From Odontocerum albicorne (lineage: Eukaryota > Arthropoda > Insecta > Trichoptera > Odontoceridae), in contig OX463848.1 in the NCBI GenBank assembly GCA_949825065.1, positions 30,261,549 to 30,325,548 of the forward strand: a stretch of DNA of 64,000 nt, read 5' to 3'. A program made the position numbers and the translations under genes. Shown here piece by piece: positions 43,994-56,375 of this stretch. The notes beneath the pieces are model-generated. The model did no database searches. It saw only the letters and a list, made by a program, of their open reading frames with translations, and was not told where the DNA came from. The number at the start of each line of letters is the position of its first letter. Within the stretch, counting starts at the first letter, position 1.

Positions 43994-46470
43994 CAGTCTG
44001 GCAAAAAAGAGTAGAAATTAATAAAATTGGTACTAAAAAATTATAGCTTGGCAGCACCGAAATTGTCTGTCATGTCACGTTTGTATATAGTGATCGCATG
44101 CTGATATAGCTTTATCGTTGTATTAAACTCAAATTTTCTAGTGTATATATTGTCAAACACTTTTGTTATTGTACAAAACACCATTATGATGAATAAAACA
44201 CTACGTAGTGGGACGAGGGAGGTTATTTACAATGTTTTTCAGCATTGTTTAGAATAATATCCTACGGGAAGACTCTCATCGGATATAAGTGACGTTTATG
44301 CGCGAACTGCTAGTATGACTGGCATGTATTTATGTTTTTTAAATAATTATTAAAAATCTTTAAAGTTTAGACATCATTCATATACATTTCGAGTTGATTT
44401 TTGTTAAAAAGTTATCATTTCTGAGGTTATGTTTACGTATACATAGTTTGACAGCTGTTAACTGACAAATATGGACTCTATACATGTACAAGTGGTATAA
44501 CCCAGATTTTTGTGAAGTTTTATGAGATTTATATTTTCATCATAAAAGTTATATTACGAACATAAAGGTTATATTACCATAATATAACACAAATATGTCG
44601 TGTTATTTAATGGATCGTTTTGTAAATGTTATTTAATAAATTATTATTTATATTAGCATTAATGTTTTTTTTATTTACAGGTAAATCAAAAAGCACGGTT
44701 AAACGTTGTATGAAAGAATACGAAGAAAATGGGGGAAAATTCACAACTCCAGGCACAAAAAGGAAGGGTCGCCCTAACAATGAATTGAACGATTTAAATA
44801 TATGCCATTCGCCAACAGGTATATTTCTTTTATACGGTACACAAAGAAGTGGCAAAACTTAGAAGTTTGCTGACTGATCTAAAAAAAGGCATGGAATTTG
44901 ATGGTAGCCGTGAGTATTTGAGAAAAATATTATTTTCAATCGGTTTCGTATACAAAAAATGCACGTCAAACCGTAGTTTCCTCAAGGAAAAGACAAATAT
45001 CGCAGCAAAAAGGGAGGCTTATTTAAAAGTTATAATGAACAACAAAAATTTGCCTGAAAAATTGAGAAAAAATGTCGTGTATTTGGATGAAAGTTATAAA
45101 CATTCGTCGTATAAAATACAAAAATGTTGGCAATCGGTGGATGTGAATGGAGTGCAGCATGATATTGCCAAGGGTAAAAGATGGATCATTGTACACGCAG
45201 GAAGTGAAAAAGGTTTCATACCTAATGCGCTCCTTATATTCAGTGGAAATAATAAGAAAGAAGACTATTACTGAAATGAATGTACACAATTTAAAAAAAT
45301 GCGTGATGGAAAAACTTATTCCCAATTTATCGGAAACATCCATAATTATAATAGATAATGCGCCTTACCACAATAAAATTGAAAACAAGGCACCATCTTC
45401 AGCGTCGAAAATTAACGAAATTAAATTATGGTTGCTGGAAAACAACATTTCCTTTGATCCATCTTTACAGAAGACCTCCCTATTAATGTTGGTAAAAAAA
45501 AACTAAGCCAGAGCCCATATATGAAATAGACATAATTCTAGGAGAACTTGGTCACCTGTGGTTAGACTTCCACCTTACCACTGTGACTTAAATCCTATAG
45601 AACTGATATGGGCTTTAGCTAACCGGAAAGTCGCTCAAAAAAAATACCGAGAGTGGTAGCAATATAAAAGAGCTCGCCGAACATGCATTCAGTGCCATAA
45701 CCACTGAAAATTGGAGAAATTGTTGGCAGCATGTAGAAAAAATAGAAAAAAATACGATGACCAAGGTTATACACTATATGGGAATATGGATGACTTCGTT
45801 ATAAATCTAAATGATAGTAGGAGCGACAACGAAGACGAGTTCGATGTTGAATTCGCAGAAAACGAGTCTACTCTTTCGGGTGTTAAATTTTTGGATTCAG
45901 ATTATAATTAAACATAATTATTTTGATTTATGAATTTGATTTAATAAAGATTTCATGAACTTTATCTCGATTTTTATTTACTAGTAAAATCTATTTTTGC
46001 CCTAACTTTGGTAGTTCTCTATGAAGATTGAATTTTTTGTAGTAAATCATATAATATCAAGAATTTTGAATAACAAACGAAATGATATTGCGTCAAGTAA
46101 AAAGTAAAAATTGTCGTACTGAGTTTGAAATCTCGATCCGATTTTTTAAAAAGCAATGCTTTTTCATGAAACAAAACAACTTTCAAAATTTATTTCAAAT
46201 TTTAATTAGCTTAAGCAAAACCTTAATTAGCTTAAGCCAAACTATTTTGTTAACTCAAACATTCAACGGGATATAGTGAAATACCATTTATACTCTTTTT
46301 ATATTAAATTTTATATTACAGGTAAGTTTATTTAAACGGCTAGTGTTTATTTTTTCCGACATTTTTTTTGTGGGTTAGTCCACTTTTGCAATCAGGTATA
46401 TACAACTACGGTGTTGCCAATCAGGCAATTGCAGCGCCCTCATTAATTTTCTACTTTTTTTGCCAGACTG
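43994..46470 (+). mobile_element. Tc1/IS630-type DNA transposon, degenerate
   Basis: Terminal inverted repeats of about 30 bp start CAGTCTGGCAAAAAAGAGTA (left) and CAGTCTGGCAAAAAAAGTAG (right, reversed). Flanks are TG and TA, perhaps a mutated TA duplication. Coding pieces on the plus strand: helix-turn-helix-like KSKSTVKRCMKEYEENGGKF, then VVYLDESYKHSSY (first Asp), IIIDNAPYHNK (second Asp) and a frameshifted PPYHCDLNPIELIWALA (Glu), giving a D-D-E order. An acidic end (SDNEDEFDVEFAENE) closes the ORF at 45911. At least three frame breaks. Confidence 0.82.
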
Positions 46471-47612
46471 TACTCACGAGCACAGAGTTACTAGAGAATA
46501 CCAAAAAATGGTAAAATCTAAAGTTTAGTTCATTGGTGTATTGGAGAAGATGGCATGTGATAATTATTCAGCAATTCACGATAATGAAAAGCATCCATAT
46601 TCGGAGGTTTGTTAATTACACATTAAGAACGCTACGGGGAAAATACTATTGGCTGCTGGAACACAGTGTCTACTTTCAGACAAAAGTGAATGCAGCTAAA
46701 CAGGTTTGTATTCTGAGAAGTCCTAGGAGACCTGAAAACTTTTCCTTCGAAGAAATTTAGATTAATAACCCTGCCAACCTTACATATTAACAATGAATTC
46801 TAGGTGGTAAGAAATAATACGCCGATCGTCGTTTTGACAATCTTTTTTCTGCCTTGTTTTTAGTTGGAAAATTTTGTAACATCACTTAGCGGATATTGGT
46901 TTAAAGTGGTGAAACTTTCAAAATATTAATTCTATTGAATTATTTCAACGAGAGAATATCTGGATATAACAACGCAGTTTTAAAAGCTTTTCTGACCATG
47001 TATATATGTAAAAAGAATTTTCAACTCTGATCTACATATAAAATTTAATACAGTAACCGGCTGCAGGTAGATTCAGAGGATTAAACTTTCAAATATTGAC
47101 TCCAATTCATGATTTAATAAACAAATAGCACCATTATTCCTCATATTAAGTCGAAAAAAATAATATAAAATTATTTAAGTTTTTATAATAATACATACAA
47201 CAAAAATTGTACTCATTGTTTTATTTTAAAAAATCAATAAACTAAGTGAAACTTAACGTAGTTTAGATTAAATCAAACTAGGGTCGGTAGAAATTTAACT
47301 AGTTGCCAAGGCGTTTACCAGTGAAAATGTTTGTAACTGCCGAGCTAGAAAATCGTAAGTGATCACTTGACACTGTCGTATACTTCGTCATATATAGAAG
47401 TTCAAAACGGTATTATCTCTGTTCACGACCAATTTTCGTATTGTCTCTGAATATAGTTTATGATGTAAGAATCAACGCGACGTTTTGTATAACCTTAAAA
47501 TTTGGTTAACCTTAAAAAAACTCAACATGAAGTGTGCTTTGAAAATTTAAACAAATTGTATTTCGTTTTTTCTGGTGTATTTTTATAAAAGTATTTCCTT
47601 AACGACGTCAAC
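46471..47612 (+). other. Upstream region of the SDA1 gene
   Basis: Holds an open frame 46533-46760 (75 aa, begins MVYWRRWHVIII) that I do not recognise and do not call. The promoter and 5' UTR of SDA1 must lie in the last few hundred bases. No TATA box is evident. Confidence 0.4.
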
Positions 47613-49781
47613 ATGGGGAGACATAATAATCAATTGCCAGATAATCTGCCCCAACTTCAAAATCTCATCAAGCGAGACCCCGAGTCCTATCGTGAAGAAT
47701 TTATACAGCAAGTCAGGCATTATGAGAGCACCTTGGATATATTCAAACTGTCTCCTTCACAAAATTCTAAATCATTAGACGACCAAGTGATGTTTTTAGC
47801 TCAAGTGGCGCAGTGTTACCCTGAAGAATTAAAAGTGTTTCCACAACAACTTGTAGATATACTCAAAACTCATAATACAATATTGGAAAATAATATGAGA
47901 ATGACTTTTTGTAAGGCTCTTATATTATTAAGAAACAAGAACTTAATTCCTCCGTATGATCTTTTGGAGGTCTTCTTTCAGTTATTGAAATGCCAAGACA
48001 AATCACTAAGAGATTTTCTTGAAACTCATATTGTAACTGATATCAAAAATATCAATGCGAAACATAAAGATGCTAAATTAAATTCAACATTGCAAAATTT
48101 CATGTATTCAATGCTGCAAGACTCAAATCCTAAAGCTGCTAAAATGTCGGTAGATATAATGATTGAGCTTTATAATAAAAACGTCTGGAATGATTCGAAA
48201 ACCGTCAATGTAATTGCAAGCACTGGGTGTTTCTCTAAGTTTACCAAAGTGATGGTCGCCTCTTTAAAATTTTTCCTTGGCAAAGATCCAGAAGAAGAGT
48301 CAGAATCGGATAGTGACGATGAACCTACAACTAAAGAATCAATTATGTCCAATAAGTTTAATAAAAAAACACGAAAAAGAGAGAAACATTTGGAGAAGGT
48401 GAAGAAACTTGTTTCAAAGTCCAAAAAAAAGAAATCTAAAGCTCCATCATTTAGTTTTTCTGCTCTTCACTTGGTCAATAATCCACAAGGTTTTGCTGAA
48501 AAACTTTTCAAACAATTAGAATCATCTAATGAAAGATTTGAAGTTAAATTAATGACATTGGATGTGATTTCTCGTCTCATTGGCTTGCATGACTTGTTTT
48601 TATTTAATTTTTACCCGTTCATCACAAGGTTGATCCAACCACACCAACGAGAAGTTACCAGGATCCTTCAATTTGCTGCCCAAGCCTCCCATGAACTTAT
48701 ACCACCAGATGTATTAGAGCCTGTCATCAAAGGCCTGGTGAATAACTTTATTACAGAAAGAAATTCATCAGATGTTATGGCCATTGGATTGAATGCTGTT
48801 CGCGAAATCTGTTCACGATGCCCTCTTGCTATGACAGAAGATTTATTAAGAGATCTAGCTCAATATAAAAATTATAAGGATCGATCTGTTATGATGGCTT
48901 CTAAATCATTGATTGTATTGTACAGAAATTCAATTCCAGAGCTTTTACATAAAAAAGATAGAGGTCGACCTACGGAAGCAACACTAGAGCTAAAAAATAA
49001 AAAGTATGGTGAAATTGATACAAGAGACTACATTCCTGGTTCAGAAGTATTGGCAGGGAAAACTGAACAAGAAACAACAGAAAAGAAAAAAGGAAAAAAT
49101 AATAAAGATGATAATGAAGAAAGCGGCAGTGATAGTTGGATTGATGTCAATTCTGATTCAGAGATTGATATTTCTACAGATTCCTCTGATTCTGATGATG
49201 AGTCTTCGCCAAATTCTCAAAAGTCAAAAAAAGATGCCAAGAATGATGGTAAAAACATAAGAAAAATACTCAAAGCTAAAAGAAAGTTAGCTGTAGTAGA
49301 AACTGAAGATCTATCAAAAGCCGAAACTTTGCAGCAAGATGGGGCATCAAAAGTTGAAATAGCACAAAAACTAGTGTTGGAGCGTATCTTTACTGATGAT
49401 GATTTCAAAAAAATTGATAAAGAGAATATAAAGAAACAACTGAAAGCAGCAAAGGGTTTAAAGCGTAAATTAGATGAAGTGGAAGCTCCCAAAATATCTG
49501 AACTTGTGAAACTTGGGGACATTGAAAATATATATAAGAAGAAAAAACATGATAAAAAAACTCGCATGGAGACCGTACGAGCTGGACGAAAAGACCGAGA
49601 CAAATTTGGATACAAAGATGGAAGACAAAACATACATTGTTCCAAGACAAACAGGGAAAAGAAGAAGACAAAGAATTATCAAATGATTATTCACAAAGCA
49701 AAAGGAAAAGTCAAAAGATCATTCAAAGATAAACAATTGGCATTTAAAAATTATCTCATCAAACAAAAAAAGATGCGATGA
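47613..49781 (+). CDS. SDAD1: SDA1 homologue (SDAD1/Mys45A), ribosome biogenesis factor, intact
   Basis: SDA1 is a nucleolar/nuclear protein needed for maturation and export of the 60S ribosomal subunit. A single uninterrupted 722-codon frame begins MGRHNNQLPDNLPQLQNLIK and ends NYLIKQKKMR, in line with family length and with the K/R-rich end. The N-terminal half is alpha-helical repeat-like (the NUC130/3NT-type region, about 60-330) with DPESYREEFIQQVRHYES and FPQQLVDILKTHN. An acidic Ser/Asp tract (EEESESDSDDE) lies near residue 230, with a second at about 510-545. The SDA1-typical EVLAGKTE, LVLERIFTDDDFKKI and GRKDRDKFGYKDGR follow. Basic clusters probably serve as nuclear signals. ATG context is CAACATGG. 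The intronless structure together with intact length argues for a real gene, not a retrocopy, though a retrogene cannot be excluded. Confidence 0.95.
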   Translation: MGRHNNQLPDNLPQLQNLIKRDPESYREEFIQQVRHYESTLDIFKLSPSQNSKSLDDQVMFLAQVAQCYPEELKVFPQQLVDILKTHNTILENNMRMTFCKALILLRNKNLIPPYDLLEVFFQLLKCQDKSLRDFLETHIVTDIKNINAKHKDAKLNSTLQNFMYSMLQDSNPKAAKMSVDIMIELYNKNVWNDSKTVNVIASTGCFSKFTKVMVASLKFFLGKDPEEESESDSDDEPTTKESIMSNKFNKKTRKREKHLEKVKKLVSKSKKKKSKAPSFSFSALHLVNNPQGFAEKLFKQLESSNERFEVKLMTLDVISRLIGLHDLFLFNFYPFITRLIQPHQREVTRILQFAAQASHELIPPDVLEPVIKGLVNNFITERNSSDVMAIGLNAVREICSRCPLAMTEDLLRDLAQYKNYKDRSVMMASKSLIVLYRNSIPELLHKKDRGRPTEATLELKNKKYGEIDTRDYIPGSEVLAGKTEQETTEKKKGKNNKDDNEESGSDSWIDVNSDSEIDISTDSSDSDDESSPNSQKSKKDAKNDGKNIRKILKAKRKLAVVETEDLSKAETLQQDGASKVEIAQKLVLERIFTDDDFKKIDKENIKKQLKAAKGLKRKLDEVEAPKISELVKLGDIENIYKKKKHDKKTRMETVRAGRKDRDKFGYKDGRQNIHCSKTNREKKKTKNYQMIIHKAKGKVKRSFKDKQLAFKNYLIKQKKMR

Positions 49782-49807
49782 ATTTAATTCAACTTTGTGT
49801 AATTCAA

Positions 49808-49813
49808 AATAAA
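49808..49813 (+). terminator. Polyadenylation signal of SDA1 gene
   Basis: AATAAA 27 bases after the stop codon, followed by an AT-rich, T-rich downstream stretch (49830s). Confidence 0.7.
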
Positions 49814-50542
49814 ACATATTTGAAATTCTATACTCTTTTTTTTTTATTTATTAACCTGTCATAGAATTTCATAATTATTGCATATTTTCAGTTATAAATA
49901 ATTACAAAGATGTTGAAAAAAGAACTTTTTTATTTGTGCTGAAAGCTTTTGACAATTTTTTTTTTTTTTATAAAATATCGTAATGTTGAACAAGTCCATG
50001 TACTGTAAACATTGTTGGTTGATGACATTAAAGGGAGTAATGTAGCAAATAGTTAAATGAAATTTTATTATTGTCACTTTTTCGAATAGAAATTAATGAT
50101 TCAGAATTTTCAGTTCAGATTATTAATGCAATTGTAAGAGCATATCTTATAAAATAAAAAATACTTTGTTATAAATCTGAGGTCATGGGTTCAAATCTGA
50201 TGAGAGCAAAATTAAGTTTGGAAAAAAGCAGCATATGATCAATACAACAAATTAATGTTTCTCTACAAGACTCAAAAATTCTGTAAATCGAGCATTTGAG
50301 AAAATTATTTATTTCAATTTCAGATTTTGATAATGGACATATTGATATATTTCCTGCCCAATAAATATAAAATGCTTTCATAAGGGGTTGTTCTTGGGTA
50401 TATCAAATATTTTTTCTATTATTTTGACCAAAAAAAACATAACTATCTGAAGAAAATACATATTTTTGGTACCCTAATTAAATCTTCCAAGTGTTTAAAA
50501 TATAAAATGCATCACCGTTTGCGTGACAATTTTTTTAATAAT
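49814..50542. other. AT-rich intergenic DNA
   Basis: One box-B-like motif (GGGTTCAAATCTG, about 50188) hints at a tRNA-derived repeat remnant but is too weak to call. Otherwise featureless. Confidence 0.4.
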
Positions 50543-50880
50543 ACATACCATCATGTCATTTTCTTGACAGGAAAAGCAGAGGATAGAGCACCAGACTTTC
50601 ATATTTTGACACAAATCGTTAGCCTTGTATATAACCTCATACAATTCTATAATATTTCTGTTTCTTTTTTTCAGAATATCATTTACTCGATCCAACCATA
50701 CGTTCCTTGGTCTTCCTCTAACACGCTTTCCATTCAAATTTGCACAATATATATGTTTTATTAGTCTTTCTTCATTCATTCAGCCTTATATTCACATTCA
50801 TTCCTTATCACTTCATTCTGTATTCTGTCATCACTCCATCTATTCTTCTCAATGCATACATTTAATAAGTCTTCATAAAT
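50543..50880 (-). mobile_element. Non-LTR retroelement 3' fragment (family L1w), copy 5
   Basis: The minus frame encodes MNEERLIKHIYCANLNGKRV, then RGRPRNVWLDRVNDILKKRN, one of the best-preserved C-terminal segments of the family. The family 3' signature is decayed (CATCATGTCATTTTCTTGAC on the plus strand). Confidence 0.78.
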
Positions 50881-51234
50881 TTGAAACTAGTGAAAACGTT
50901 TTTTTAACATCGTTTGTGTTTTAAATTCATTTATTTGATATCTTCATGGCTCAATTGTCGATTTCCTAAACGCTTCATTGTTTTTTCTGATTTTTATTGA
51001 CCTCTGTGTCTTTTTTGGTGTGAGCACTCCGTGTGAAAAAGAGACTCCTAGAAATATTTTATACAAATTATGAAAAATAGATTTTAAAATCATTCAGATA
51101 CTGTACATAAAATCTAATTATATTTTCAGATATAAAAATATAATATTATGAAGTGTTGTTTTCGTCCCATGGAAAATGATGGTTATGGATGTTGTCAAAT
51201 TGACAACTGGGCCTCTAGGCAGGGTTTTAGAATC
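50881..51234. other. Intergenic DNA left of the hAT element
   Basis: AT-rich, no gene recognised. Confidence 0.4.
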
Positions 51235-51532
51235 GTGTAAGGCAGAGGTTCCCAACCCCGTGCCCGCGGGCACCATGGCGCCCGCGGAACGATTCGTATG
51301 TGCCCGCCACTATTCGACAGAGACAGAATTTTTTCATAAACATTAATTAAAAATGTGAATTATTTTTATTTATTTGTTAAAGTTTTAATTTTTTTGAGTG
51401 CCTAGGTTTATTAAATACGTTCGTATGTTTGCGATATTGTATGTATGAGTGGTTCCTTTGCTGACAGTACTTGTCGCAATTTGTCTAGCGGCGAGCCAGA
51501 CTGCACTCTTCACGTTAGCCTGGAACTGGGAG

Positions 51533-51776
51533 TGCTATTTGCACATCACTCCTTGTACACGCAGAAAACCCGAAGTGAACGAACACCACTAAATGAGCCG
51601 ATGAACGCCGAAGGCGCCAAAACACATGGCACATGACTCTGACAGCTCTGTCTGTCGGTGAAAGCAATAAGCATGGCCCTGACAGTAGTCACGTGCTCGT
51701 ACCGTCCCGATTGCTTCGGCGATCATCGGTTCACTTCGGGTTTTCGGCGTGTACAAGGAGTGATGTGCAAATAGCA
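51533..51776. repeat. Subterminal inverted repeat within the hAT element
   Basis: A 49-50-bp arm at 51533-51582 (TGCTATTTGCACATCACTCC...) pairs almost perfectly with 51728-51776 across a loop of about 145 bp. Both arms can be read as LFAHHSLYT in opposite strands, which is coincidental. Direct reading of the two segments shows only a few mismatches. Confidence 0.88.
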
Positions 51777-52087
51777 TTCCCCGCCTGGAACCACGTTGTT
51801 GTCATTGTGATTGCGATTGCTGCCCCGTTCGGGTCGCGACAGTTAGCTAGGAGACATCTTCGTCTGACGAAACACGAATTAGGAGTTTTGATATTCCTTC
51901 TGAAAAATTTTAACGGGCTAAAAGCGAGGTGCGTAATCTATTATATTAATAAGCGATAATCTATTATGATTGTGGGGATAGTTATAGTCCTTGTTATAAT
52001 ACATTTATGCATATAATGTAGAACAGACGTGCGCTATAACATTGATATTATATTGTAGTTCAATTACTATTTATTTTTTAGTCCTAA

Positions 52088-53880
52088 AATGAGTGGACCG
52101 AGTAAAAGACAACGAACCTATAATTTTAACACTGACTGGGAGGAATCATATTGTTTCGTTAATTTGAAAAATAAATGCGTTTGTTTGTTGTGTGGTAGTA
52201 GTATTGCAGTGCCGAAAAATGATAATGTTAAACGACACTAACAGACAATTCATGCCACTTTTGATGTGAATTATCCACTTAAATCTGAAGTAAGAAAGAA
52301 AAAAATATGTCAACTAAAATCAAGTCTAACTGCACAACAGACTGTTTTCACTAGAGATGTGGAAAATTCTAAAAAGGCCACCATTGCTTCTTTCAAAATT
52401 TCTCACATGCTCGCAAAAAAGAAGAAACCTTTCATTGATGGTGAGTTGTTTAAAGAACTATTTTTGACTGGTGCCGATTGTTTGTTTGATGGATTTTCTA
52501 ACAAACGTGAGATTGTCTCAGCAATACAAGACTTACAGTTGTCAAATAACACCGTCACAAGAAGAATACATGCAATTTCAACAGACATACAAACTCAGTT
52601 AAAGACTGACTTGGAAATATGTGACTGGTTCTCGCTACAATTTGACGAGTCAACAGATATATCAGACACCGCACAGTTAGCAGTTATGGTGAGAATGGTA
52701 TTTAGTAACTTCACAGTAAAAGAAGATATGTTGCAAATATTACCTATGAAAGGACAGACAAGGGGTGAGGATATTTATAATACATTCAAAACATACGCCA
52801 AGTCAATAAATATGCCTTTGCACAAGCTGTCTGCGATAACCAACGATGGGGCACCAGCAATGGTAGGTAAAAACAAAGGATTTATTGCCCTCTGCAAGAA
52901 GGATGAATCATTTTCAAACTTTATGTCCTACCACTGTATTATCCACCAGGAAGCTCTGTGTTGTAAAATATTGCCATTTGAACACGTTATGAAAATAGTT
53001 ACAAAAATAATCAATTCCATTCGAGCAGCTCCTTTGCAACACCGACTTTTCAAGGCCCTGTTAGAAGATACTGAAGATAAATAACATGATCTTATTCTGC
53101 ATACTGAAGTACGTTGGCTCAGTAAAGGAAAGGTTCTTACAAGATTTGTGAGTTTAATTGAAGAAATAAAAACATTTATAACCGATAAAAAGGAAAATTA
53201 TGATGAACTAGCTGACTCTCGCTGGCTGATTGATTTGGGATTTCTCACAGACATCATGGAAAAATTAAATTCTTTAAATTTGGAGTTGCAGGGGGAAGAC
53301 AAAAACAAAGCTGAAATGATAAGTTCTGTAGTCATTTAAAGCTAAATTGGATTTGTTGATATCACATCTGCAGATCAATTCTCTCGTGCATTTCCCACAT
53401 ATGAAGAAAATGCTAGGTAGCAATGAATTAAACGGGTCATTATTTATTAAGCATCTTCAAGTGTTATAAAAACAGTTTGAAGAGAGATTTTTGCAGTTTA
53501 CACATATCGAGCCAATTGTTTCGTTCTGTATCAATCCTTTTACTTGCCAAATAAATGTAATGGAAATGGCCGCATGTATTGCAGATTTTGTTCAAGGTAA
53601 GACAGAAGAACTAGAGTTAGAAATTTTGGATCTTAAGAATGATATTTTGCTAAAATCCTTAATATCAGAGGACTTTTGGAATACAGTGGACAGAGAAAAG
53701 TTCCCATTTTTGAAAAAAGCGGCATATAAAATTGAATCATTTTTCGGTTCGACATATTTATGCGAATCATTGTTTTCAAACATGAACTTAATAAAATCAA
53801 GATATAGATCTCGACTCACCGATGAGCATCTTTATGATTGTTTGCTAACAGGATTATCTGCTATCGTCATACTCTCCTAA
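52088..53880 (+). pseudogene. hAT transposase, BED-type N-terminus, broken
   Basis: Starts MSGPSKRQRTYNFNTDWEES with a BED-like zinc-finger core CVCLLCGSSIAVPKNDNVKR, interrupted by TAA at about 52240. The long frame 52266-53084 carries LQFDESTDISDTAQLAVMVR (first catalytic Asp), AITNDGAPAMVGKNKGF and CIIHQEALCCKILPF. After another stop come TEVRWLSKGKVLTRF and, after a frameshift near 53336, the hAT dimerisation/C-terminal block GSTYLCESLFSNMNLIKSRY with DEHLYDCLLTG. The style is that of the Charlie/ZBED5/GTF2IRD2-related hAT group. At least two nonsense codons and one frameshift, so no functional protein. Confidence 0.92.
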
Positions 53881-54289
53881 TTATGAGGCACTGGCCAATG
53901 ATATGCAATGCCAAAGATCACATTGACATATTGATATTATATTTTTTTATAAAATGTTTTCTTTGTATTTGTGTTTTTTGTTTACTTTGTTTACGTTTTG
54001 TAAATACATTTCTCTGTGTGTATGCAATTTGAATAATAATTTTATTATTTTGAAACATTTTTGTTTATTATTTATTAATAAATTATGAATATAAGAAAAT
54101 AAATTATGGGAAAATGAGAAGTTATGGAAGGAGTTGGTCGATTAAAAATAGGTGGTGCCCGCCACCCTACCAATATTTTAGAATGTGCTCTAGAGTACAA
54201 AAAGGTTGGGAACCCCTGGTGTAAGGAGTCGTCCCTGGCAAGGAGTGAAGATGAAATTCACCAACATCACAGTACAGGTTGTCAATAAA

Positions 54290-54790
54290 AAACAAATAAA
54301 TGTCTTGTACGAGGGAAGGTCAATAAATTCACAGAATTAAGGGATTAAGGGAGGGGGCATGTGCATGTTCCAATAATGACGCATTATTAGTATACTCACT
54401 AAGTTTTAGTCTAATTTTGACAGTATTGTTAAAGATGTCGTCGGGAGAGTATGTATGTCAAACGTTAACAACATCCCAAGTATGGAAAAAATTGAGTATC
54501 GCACCATCATTAAGTTTCTCATAAAACAAGGAAAAACACCTCAAATCATTTTGGAACAGATGTTAGTGGTTTACAGGGACTGTTCCCTGGAAAAATGATG
54601 GTTTACAAGTGGCAGTCTTTTTAAACATGGGAGAAAATTGATTGAAGACGACCTACGATCAGGATGGCCTGTTGAGGCCACTTCTTCAAACATTGTCAAA
54701 AAAGTAGAAAAGCTTGAGCTGGAAAATACCCGCTTAAACAAACAACAGCTTGAGAGATGGTTGGAGTATCACCTACAACCATTTTGAAAT
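54290..54790 (+). pseudogene. mariner N-terminal fragment, decayed
   Basis: Begins near ACGAGGGAAGGTCAATAAAT, which resembles a mariner terminal repeat (compare 1104). It encodes MEKIEYRTIIKFLIKQGKTP, QIILEQMLVVYRDCS, then after a stop FKHGRKLIEDDLRSGWPVEA. This is the HTH domain of mariner transposases of the GVQW/HTH48 type. The catalytic half and right end are missing. Confidence 0.72.
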
Positions 54791-54955
54791 GTTTTAGAAA
54801 AATTCCATAGGTATATATGAGTGGATAACTGATGCAAATGTTGAGTTATTGGATTTGATGTGGTTGGTGAGATTAGGATGCAGTTGGATTTATGTGTATT
54901 ATAGCTAAGAGATTTAAGTATGTTTAAGATGTGAATGTTACAACTGTTTTAGTAT

Positions 54956-55195
54956 TTAACCCTGAGAGATCGGCGCACTGCTATAGCAGTGGAAGAAATT
55001 TGTTCTACCCTTGTATTCTAAATAATATCATTCATTTAGAATACAAGGGTACATATTCTAAAATATATTTATGTTGTAAAAATAGTTTTTTTTTGTTGTT
55101 TAAAATAAATATTTATCACGAACGTCCGAATCGTAAATATATCTCAGCACTAGATAGACAATTATATTTTTTTCTCGTAGCGCTCTCAGGGTTAA
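54956..55195. mobile_element. TTAA-flanked MITE with internal perfect hairpin
   Basis: 240 bp. The ends TTAACCCTGAGAG and the inverse CTCTCAGGGTTAA are perfectly complementary, with TTAA at both limits (54956-54959, 55192-55195). At about 55006-55051 an 18-bp perfect inverted repeat (TACCCTTGTATTCTAAAT) flanks a 10-base loop. Confidence 0.85.
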
Positions 55196-55198
55196 AAC

Positions 55199-56127
<929 letters not shown>

Positions 56128-56367
56128 TTAAATATTTAATTGTGGAGCATTGTCTTTCATTAATATTTTGTCTGCTGACCCTTCCACTAACAGTTCTTTG
56201 TCTAGTACTTCTTTTTTTGCATCCATTTGAGGCTTAATATATGTAAAGTATCTGTATACATACTCCCCCAATAATGTACCGCTGTAAATTGTTAATCCCA
56301 CACATGTAAGAACAAAGCCTTTATGTAATCTGTCAAACAAGACATTCCGATTCGCTACCTTCTTCAT
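56128..56367 (-). CDS. COX14: COX14-like mitochondrial inner-membrane protein
   Basis: 79 codons from the ATG at 56367, beginning MKKVANRNVLFDRLHKGFVL, with one predicted membrane span (GFVLTCVGLTIYSGTLLG) followed by EYVYRYFTY and a charged C-terminal tail. The spacing K-x-F...L-T-(I/V)-Y-x-G...V-Y-x-Y-F is the same as in COX14, a small single-pass factor that coordinates COX1 synthesis with complex IV assembly. A splice acceptor (TCTTTTGCAG, exon from 56376) lies nine bases upstream. I therefore start at this Met. If an upstream exon supplies another in-frame ATG the protein would be longer. Other short inner-membrane proteins are possible alternatives. Confidence 0.72.
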   Translation of the reverse strand: MKKVANRNVLFDRLHKGFVLTCVGLTIYSGTLLGEYVYRYFTYIKPQMDAKKEVLDKELLVEGSADKILMKDNAPQLNI

Positions 56368-56375
56368 AATAAGTT

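Larger units (their letters stand above)
51243..54218 (+). mobile_element. hAT transposon, 2976 bp, complete ends, inactivated
   Basis: Ends CAGAGGTTCCCAACCC and the inverse GGTTGGGAACCCCTG are classical hAT termini. Perfect 8-bp duplications GTGTAAGG flank it at 51235-51242 and 54219-54226. GC-rich subterminal regions repeat the TGCCCGC motif on both sides. It contains a broken transposase gene (52088-53880) and a subterminal foldback (51533-51776). The perfect target duplication suggests a fairly recent insertion. Confidence 0.96.

Noticed and set aside
46533..46760. 75-aa plus-strand ORF upstream of SDA1
   Set aside because: Not similar to anything I recognise, no splice or promoter context, and it starts just after a transposon end.
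49217..49694. Several minus-strand ORFs of 74-142 aa
   Set aside because: Shadows antisense to the Lys/Ser/Asp-rich part of SDA1.
50169..50214. tRNA-like or SINE signal (box B)
   Set aside because: Only a box-B-like motif; no A box at the proper spacing and no matching copy in the window.
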